Below, piece by piece: positions 59,547 through 64,000 of a DNA stretch of 64,000 nucleotides. The notes below the pieces were generated by a model. The model saw nothing but the letters and a program-made list of their open reading frames with translations. It was not told where the DNA came from and did not search any database. The first letter of the stretch is position 1, and each line of letters starts with the position of its first letter. Both the position numbers and the translations under genes were made by a program. Origin of the DNA: Halobellus rufus (lineage in GTDB: Archaea; Halobacteriota; Halobacteria; Halobacteriales; Haloferacaceae); assembly GCF_000739575.1 (NCBI RefSeq), contig NZ_BBJO01000042.1, positions 1 through 64,000 on the forward strand, in the 5' to 3' direction.

Positions 59547-60333
59547 AGTACAGCAATCGACCGAATCAGACGATTCAGCGGGGATCGCTCACGGAACCTC
59601 GACGGCCGGAGCGATCCACGTCAGAAACCTCACGAAGGAGTTCGACACCGAGGAGGGAGTCGAGCGGGTCTTCGAGGACGTTAGCTTCGACATCGAACCG
59701 GGTTCGTTCGTGACGCTCATCGGCCGCTCGGGAAGCGGGAAGTCGACGATGCTGAACATCATCAGCGGGGTCCTCGAACCGACTGCAGGACGCGTCGACT
59801 TCGAGGCGACCCAGGACAGCGACGTGACGCTGGGCCACGTCTTCCAATCACCGCGGCTACTGCCGTGGAACACCTGCGTCGAGAACATCGAGTACGTTCA
59901 CGAGAATAACCCCGAGTACACTAGGGAGTTAGCCGAAGAGTATCTCGATCTCGTTGGCCTCTCGAATCACTACGACAAATACCCGTCTCAGCTGTCGGGC
60001 GGACAGCGCCAACGCGTCGGGATCACTCGGGCGCTGAGCATCGATCCAGAGATTCTGATTATGGACGAACCGTTCAGTAACCTCGACGAGATCACGGCCG
60101 AGTCGCTCCGCGAGGAACTCATCAGCATCTGGCAGAAGCTCGGGAAAACCGTGTTCTTCGTCACTCACGATATCACCGAGGCGATCGAGCTCTCCGATCG
60201 AATCCTGATGCTCGGTAACGGAACGATCTTCGACGACATGTCGATCGATCTCGAACGCCCTCGCGACGTCGACTCCGAGGAGTTCCTGAAGGTTCGACAG
60301 GACGCGATCAACCGGTTCCACTCGGTAAAGTGA
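59536..60333 (+). CDS. ABC transporter ATP-binding protein (TauB/SsuB-type, system 3)
   Basis: The 265-residue ATPase has Walker A GRSGSGKSTMLNII, the signature LSGGQRQRVGITRAL and Walker B EILIMDEPFSNLDEIT, with switch His THDITEAIEL. It is the sole ATPase of the cluster and pairs with the permeases at 57009 and 60497 and the binding protein at 57837. The N-terminal 27 residues are acidic and not conserved. The C-terminal part (FDDMSIDLERPRDVDSEEFL) is typical of TauB-like proteins. Confidence 0.92.
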   Translation: MASEVQQSTESDDSAGIAHGTSTAGAIHVRNLTKEFDTEEGVERVFEDVSFDIEPGSFVTLIGRSGSGKSTMLNIISGVLEPTAGRVDFEATQDSDVTLGHVFQSPRLLPWNTCVENIEYVHENNPEYTRELAEEYLDLVGLSNHYDKYPSQLSGGQRQRVGITRALSIDPEILIMDEPFSNLDEITAESLREELISIWQKLGKTVFFVTHDITEAIELSDRILMLGNGTIFDDMSIDLERPRDVDSEEFLKVRQDAINRFHSVK

Positions 60334-60372
60334 GACGTCAATGAGATGTGCATCGACGGGTTTGAAGCAAAG

Positions 60373-60379
60373 TATTAAG
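60373..60379 (+). promoter_or_regulatory. TATA-like box for the downstream permease
   Basis: TATTAAG at 60373-60379 is centred 28 nt before the ATG at 60404. It places a leaderless start at the short 28-residue frame rather than at the permease ATG. Confidence 0.45.
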
Positions 60380-60403
60380 TCTATAAGCGTAATTCGTGAT
60401 CGT

Positions 60404-60490
60404 ATGCGTGTGAGAGACACACAGTTACTTCGAGAGCGGGCATCGACCGGCGGCGGTGCCGACAGATCATCGATCGGACCGGTGGAGTGA
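60404..60490 (+). CDS. Possible 28-residue leader peptide upstream of the permease
   Basis: The frame ATG 60404 to TGA 60488-60490 encodes MRVRDTQLLRERASTGGGAD plus eight residues. It is in the same frame as the permease and ends 6 nt before its ATG. The well-placed TATA-like box upstream suggests that translation of the mRNA begins here. The GTGTG/CACAC inverted repeat at 60409-60423 lies near its 5-prime end. Its function would be regulatory, if translated at all. Confidence 0.3.
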   Translation: MRVRDTQLLRERASTGGGADRSSIGPVE

Positions 60491-60496
60491 CACCCA

Positions 60497-61306
60497 ATGT
60501 CGACAAGTAATCGTTCGCTGCCGACGCCGCTACGCTCGACTCTCGGTGATAAGTGGGCTGCGGCGCTCATCAGCGGTATACTCGGTTTGGCCGCTTGGTG
60601 GTTAGTTACCGTAATTTTCCCCCGCGGACTCTTTCCCGGACCGGTAGAGACGGTGAACGCCTCGGTAGAACTGCTCGCATCGGGCATCGTCTGGACCCAT
60701 ATGGAGGCCACGTTCTTCCGGACGTTCCTCGGGTTCATCGGTGCGTTCTTCGTGGGTGGGGCACTCGGCGTCGCGATGGGGATCAACAACTTCGGCGAAC
60801 ACTTCTCGACACCGATCATCATTATCGCCCTCTCGATCCCCGGCATCGCGTGGGCGGCGATCACCACGATCATTTTTGGGTTCGGCGTGGCTGCCCCGGT
60901 CGTCGCCACTGCCGTCACCGTGTTCCCGTACATCTCGCTTCGAATCTGGAAGGGGGTCGAGGACATCGATCCTAACCTCATTCGGATGAGTCGGTCCTTC
61001 GATATCTCGAAGGCGCGCCTGCTCCGCCGGATGATCCTTCCCAGCATCGCGCCGGCGCTCTTCACCGCCGTCCGGTTCGGACTGGCGATCTCGTGGAAGA
61101 TCGAGACGCAGGCGGAGATATTCGCCTCGAACTCGGGCGTCGGCTACCGAGCGATCGAGGCGTTCTCGCGATATCAGTACGACACTGCGATGGCGTGGGC
61201 CGCCGTGTTCGTCGTCATCGTCTTCCTCCTCGAGATGGCGGTTTTACGGCCTCTCGAACGGAAGGTGTTCGCCTACCGGAAAGAGGCGGACTTCGGCGTC
61301 CTCTGA
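60497..61306 (+). CDS. ABC transporter permease (taurine/nitrate-type, system 3)
   Basis: The 269-residue protein has about six membrane segments and the coupling loop RMSRSFDISKARLLRRMILPSIAPALFTA. The start LRSTLGDKWAAALISGILG leads into the first helix. It resembles the permease at 57009. The ATG at 60497 is preceded by a GGAG sequence (60484-60487) and by an in-frame 28-codon leader. It may form a heterodimer with the first permease. Confidence 0.9.
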   Translation: MSTSNRSLPTPLRSTLGDKWAAALISGILGLAAWWLVTVIFPRGLFPGPVETVNASVELLASGIVWTHMEATFFRTFLGFIGAFFVGGALGVAMGINNFGEHFSTPIIIIALSIPGIAWAAITTIIFGFGVAAPVVATAVTVFPYISLRIWKGVEDIDPNLIRMSRSFDISKARLLRRMILPSIAPALFTAVRFGLAISWKIETQAEIFASNSGVGYRAIEAFSRYQYDTAMAWAAVFVVIVFLLEMAVLRPLERKVFAYRKEADFGVL

Positions 61307-61396
61307 ACGCCGGCGTTCGCTTCTACTGACTTTCGCACTCGTTATCCGTCGTGCTCTCAGCCCAATCGACGGCGCTCGACCTCAGTCAGAGGGGGG

Positions 61397-61404
61397 TATT
61401 AAAT
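61397..61404 (+). promoter_or_regulatory. Promoter of the second universal stress protein gene
   Basis: TATTAAAT at 61397-61404 is centred 29 nt before the ATG at 61429, which makes this ATG preferable to the in-frame ATG at 61351. Confidence 0.5.
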
Positions 61405-61428
61405 ACGTGGCCGGAGAAAACCGAAAGT

Positions 61429-61947
61429 ATGTCCGTTCTCGCAGCAACCGACGGATCGTCGGTGCCGGACCGCGTCGTTGAGGTGGCCGCCGAACTCGCA
61501 GCAGCGCACGGGGAGGAGCTAATCGTCCTGCACGTAATCCCGACAGACGTCTTCGAGGAGCAGCGGAAGTCGTCGGTCGAGAGCACCTCCGATCTCGCGC
61601 TGACCTTCGCCCCGGAGATCACCTACCGCGAACTCGGCGATCAGACCGGAACGCCCGGCGGTAGCGACAAACGGTACTCGCTGGAACACGCCCAGCGCGA
61701 CGCGGCGGGCGTCGCAGAGGACGTGACGAACGGGACCGTCGAAGACGTCGAAGCGGCCTCGTATCGGGGGCGAGTTGGTAACGTCACCGAGGAGATACTC
61801 AACGTGGCGAGCGAGGAGGACCCGCGGTACCTGGTCGTCGGCGGGCGAAGACGGACACCCGTGGGGAAGGCGATCTTCGGGAGCGTCACCCAGTCCGTCC
61901 TGCTCGAAGCCGACCGCCCAGTGGTCTCGGTGATGTCCGACGAGTGA
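61429..61947 (+). CDS. Universal stress protein (UspA family), longer type
   Basis: The 172-residue protein has MSVLAATDGSSVPDRVVEVA at the start and the ATP-binding motif GGRRRTPVGKAIFGSVTQ near the end. A loop of about 40 residues (FEEQRKSSVESTSDLALTFA and what follows) separates the strands and makes it longer than the paralogue at 27577. It is monocistronic. A specific link with the transporter upstream is not evident. Confidence 0.9.
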   Translation: MSVLAATDGSSVPDRVVEVAAELAAAHGEELIVLHVIPTDVFEEQRKSSVESTSDLALTFAPEITYRELGDQTGTPGGSDKRYSLEHAQRDAAGVAEDVTNGTVEDVEAASYRGRVGNVTEEILNVASEEDPRYLVVGGRRRTPVGKAIFGSVTQSVLLEADRPVVSVMSDE

Positions 61948-62017
61948 CGATACTGCGTGCGGTCGACCCGCGCCGACCGAACGATTATAGCCACCCGGCG
62001 CAAACTCCGCGTCCGAG

Positions 62018-62743
62018 ATGAACGAGACGACTGCAGTGGTGACAGGAGCGGCGACCGGAATCGGACAGGCGATCGCAGAACGTCTCGCGGCCGACGGGGC
62101 GCACGTCGTCGTCGCTGACGTCGCGGACGGGGCTGAAACCGTCTCGCGGATCGAGGGCGCGGGCGGCAGCGCCGAGTTCCGCGAGGCCGACGTAACCGAC
62201 GAATCCGCGATGCAGTCGCTTTTCGAGGGGCTCGAACTCGACGTACTGGTCAATAACGCCGCTTACTACGCGCCGCTTGTCACGGACAAGAAACGCTTCG
62301 ACGAAATCACTAGCGAGGAGTGGGACACGGTGCTCGCGGTGAACACCAAAGGGACTTTCCTCGCATCGAAACACGCGCTCGACGCGTTCGACGACGGCGG
62401 GAGCATCGTCAACATCTCCTCGTCAGTTGTCACGATGGGCGTACCGGGCTTTCTGCACTACGTCGCCTCGAAGGGCGCGGTGCTCGCGATGACGCGCGCG
62501 ATGGCGGCCGAAGTCGGCGATATCGGCGTTCGCGTGAACGCCGTGATGCCGGGATTCACGTGGTCTGAGGCGTCCCAGCAGGCCGGTGACGAGTACCTCG
62601 AAGAGTACGTCGACAAACAGGACCTCGATCGCGTGGTCGAACCCGAGGACATCGCGAGCGTCGTCTCGTTTCTCGCCGGTCCCGACAGCGGCATTATGAC
62701 AGGACAGGCGGTCAACGCGGACCCTGGGCTTTCGTACTACTGA
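62018..62743 (+). CDS. SDR family oxidoreductase
   Basis: The 241-residue protein has the cofactor motif TGAATGIGQAIAERL, the acidic NAD-type residue after the second strand (VVVADVADG), the structural NNAAYYAP (in place of NNAG) and the active site SSSVVTM with YVASKGAVLAM. FabG-like SDRs oxidise or reduce alcohols, 3-ketoacyl thioesters and aromatic dihydrodiols. The C-terminal GPDSGIMTGQAVNADPGLSYY is standard. The GATTATAG element at 61983-61990 is about 31 nt upstream of the start. It is monocistronic and convergent with the DMT carrier. Confidence 0.88.
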   Translation: MNETTAVVTGAATGIGQAIAERLAADGAHVVVADVADGAETVSRIEGAGGSAEFREADVTDESAMQSLFEGLELDVLVNNAAYYAPLVTDKKRFDEITSEEWDTVLAVNTKGTFLASKHALDAFDDGGSIVNISSSVVTMGVPGFLHYVASKGAVLAMTRAMAAEVGDIGVRVNAVMPGFTWSEASQQAGDEYLEEYVDKQDLDRVVEPEDIASVVSFLAGPDSGIMTGQAVNADPGLSYY

Positions 62744-62784
62744 CTCGGGAGACTACCGGGATCGAATTGCACTCGACATCGACT

Positions 62785-63693
62785 TCAGCTCAGAAGCGTC
62801 ACACCGATCGCACCCGCGACGGCGACGAGCGCACCGACCACCAGCCGCGGGGTGATTCGTTCGAGGTTGTCGCTCACGAAGAGCACCGAGAGAAGGATGA
62901 CCACGAGCGGGCTCGACTGCACGAGCGGGACGACAAGCGACACCGGTTCTAACTCCAGCGCCCCGTAGTAGCCGAGCAGGAAGACCGTATTCGAGAGTCC
63001 CGCACCGACCAACCATGGGAGCTCGCGCGTCTCGATGCCCCGGGGATCTGGAAGCCCTCGAGTCCACCAAAGGTAGACAATAAATCCGAGGCCGGCGCTG
63101 ACCGTCTTGACCGTCAGCCCCGTGAGCACCGTCGCGCCCTCAGCGAACCCCAGTTTGGCGAACGTCGGCTCGATCCCGTAAAAGAACGCGGCCGTGAAGG
63201 GAAAGGCGAGGCCAACGTACCCGCTTTCGGCGTCGCTTCGCTCGGACCGACCGTGTTCGTACGTGATTATCGCGATGCCGAGGACGATGGCGACCATCGA
63301 GAGGAAGTGGCCACCGGTGACAACCTCTCCGAGCACAACCACGGCGATGAGCGACGCGTGCAGCGGTTGGGAGGCCTTGATCGGTTCGGACCGACTGGAG
63401 CCAATTCGCTTGATACCCTCGAAGTGCATCGCTCGTCCGACCATCGTCCCCAGTAAACCTGCAGCGGAGAACGCTGCCAGAGATCTGAGAGTCAGGTCTT
63501 GGATCGGGGAGCCGAGAAGAAACGCCGCCGGCACGAGGACGAGAATATTCACTGCGAGAACGACGACGAGTGCGTCCGAAGAATCGCTGGTGATCGTCCC
63601 GTATCGGATCGACAGCGACTGTACTGCGAGTGCGATAGCGCCGAGAACTGCCAAAAAGATACCGAGAGAAAGGACCTCACCTCCGGGAATCAT
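62785..63693 (-). CDS. DMT superfamily (EamA) transporter
   Basis: The 302-residue membrane protein has about ten hydrophobic segments arranged as two EamA repeats, for example LGIFLAVLGAIALAVQSLSIR and the second repeat around WLVGAGLSNTVFLLGYYGAL, with conserved LQSSPLVVILLSVLF-type segment near its end. EamA proteins export or import metabolites. The ATG at 63693 is chosen because GGAG lies about 8 nt upstream, and the upstream residues (MWSSRYRSRSDG) are polar and not part of the first helix. No substrate is indicated. Confidence 0.82.
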   Translation of the reverse strand: MIPGGEVLSLGIFLAVLGAIALAVQSLSIRYGTITSDSSDALVVVLAVNILVLVPAAFLLGSPIQDLTLRSLAAFSAAGLLGTMVGRAMHFEGIKRIGSSRSEPIKASQPLHASLIAVVVLGEVVTGGHFLSMVAIVLGIAIITYEHGRSERSDAESGYVGLAFPFTAAFFYGIEPTFAKLGFAEGATVLTGLTVKTVSAGLGFIVYLWWTRGLPDPRGIETRELPWLVGAGLSNTVFLLGYYGALELEPVSLVVPLVQSSPLVVILLSVLFVSDNLERITPRLVVGALVAVAGAIGVTLLS

Positions 63694-63868
63694 CCCATCG
63701 CTCCTGGATCGGTACCGGGACGACCACATCTCGAAAGGTAGGGACTACCCACAGTGCTGCGATGCATCGAATCCGACGTCACCGCGTCGTAATATAATAG
63801 TTGGCATTCGGGGGCTATCACAGGCGTCCGCGGGTAGAAACGGCCGTCGTCGAGAAGCGGTGATCGAC

Positions 63869-64000
63869 TTACCGCCACCGCATAAGACGATGTTCGGCGG
63901 CTCGTAGCCCTTCCTGTCCAACGATTATTAGGATGACGGGGATTACGATCCAACCGAGCAGGAGGTCGACTCGCTGCTGTTGGAACCAGTAGTTGACCAT
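63869..64000 (-). CDS. C-terminal end of a membrane protein (partial) or a very small complete protein
   Basis: The minus-strand frame ends at TAA 63869-63871 and reaches the right edge with ATG at 63998-64000. Its 43 residues include one hydrophobic helix (LLLGWIVIPVILIIVG) and a basic tail (EHRLMRWR). The sequence is either the end of a larger membrane protein continuing outside the window or a one-helix protein that starts exactly at the edge. The identity cannot be settled. Confidence 0.45.
   Translation of the reverse strand: MVNYWFQQQRVDLLLGWIVIPVILIIVGQEGLRAAEHRLMRWR

Noticed and set aside
1-64000. Insertion sequences, integrases, prophage genes, rRNA or tRNA genes
   Set aside because: None was recognised. 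I saw no transposase DDE or tyrosine-recombinase motif and no cloverleaf. Small remnants could be missed by eye.

Overview
The window is chromosomal or megaplasmid DNA from a halophilic archaeon of the class Halobacteria. The evidence is high-GC coding sequence, strongly acidic proteins, Tat-type lipoprotein signals (RR motif plus LAGC lipobox) on all three solute-binding proteins, and many genes with an archaeal TATA-like box 26-31 nt before the start codon, the pattern of leaderless haloarchaeal mRNAs. A haloarchaeal SMC-related protein and an RdfA-type protein agree with this. I cannot assign a genus.

Most of the window is an aromatic-acid and acyl-CoA catabolic island. Region 1 (1-7.8 kb) is general: a helix-hairpin-helix protein end, class I fructose-1,6-bisphosphatase, a DUF3179 protein, a GlcD/GlcF-type FAD/Fe-S oxidoreductase and an MFS carrier. 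Region 2 (8-21 kb) looks like a CoA-linked benzoate-to-gentisate module: aldehyde dehydrogenase, SDR, fumarylacetoacetate-hydrolase-family enzyme, gentisate 1,2-dioxygenase (gdoA), thioesterase (tieA) and an ADP-forming acyl-CoA synthetase in two subunits. A branched-chain-amino-acid-type (Liv) ABC transporter is interleaved, its five parts spread over three transcription units. Region 3 (20.8-30.4 kb) holds a metallo-hydrolase, an SLC13-type carrier, an AMP-forming ligase, a UbiA-family protein, an IclR regulator flanked by repeated palindromes, a gamma-carbonic-anhydrase-like protein, a stress protein, a soluble chemotaxis transducer and a MaoC hydratase.

Region 4 (30.6-46.2 kb) has an aromatic-ring FAD monooxygenase, a beta-oxidation set (acyl-CoA dehydrogenase with a frameshift, AMP ligase, DUF35 protein, thiolase, fused 3-hydroxyacyl-CoA dehydrogenase/enoyl-CoA hydratase), a second complete Liv transporter whose binding-protein gene is also frameshifted, another AMP ligase and a second IclR regulator. 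Region 5 (46.2-49.8 kb) is a roughly 0.9 kb apparently gene-free stretch followed by an SMC-related coiled-coil ATPase-like gene and an rdfA-like cell-shape gene.

Region 6 (49.8-61.3 kb) is the most unusual part: an IclR regulator, a LigM-like tetrahydrofolate-dependent aryl O-demethylase, an ACMSD/LigW-type amidohydrolase (decarboxylase), an aldehyde dehydrogenase, a benzoylformate-decarboxylase-like ThDP enzyme and a taurine/nitrate-type ABC transporter with two short leader ORFs. Read as a pathway, it could take an arylglyoxylate to aldehyde, acid, O-demethylated acid and decarboxylated phenol, which would be a lignin-monomer route in a haloarchaeon. The window ends with a stress protein, an SDR, a DMT carrier and the end of a small membrane protein. 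No rRNA, tRNA, CRISPR array or intact insertion sequence was recognised.
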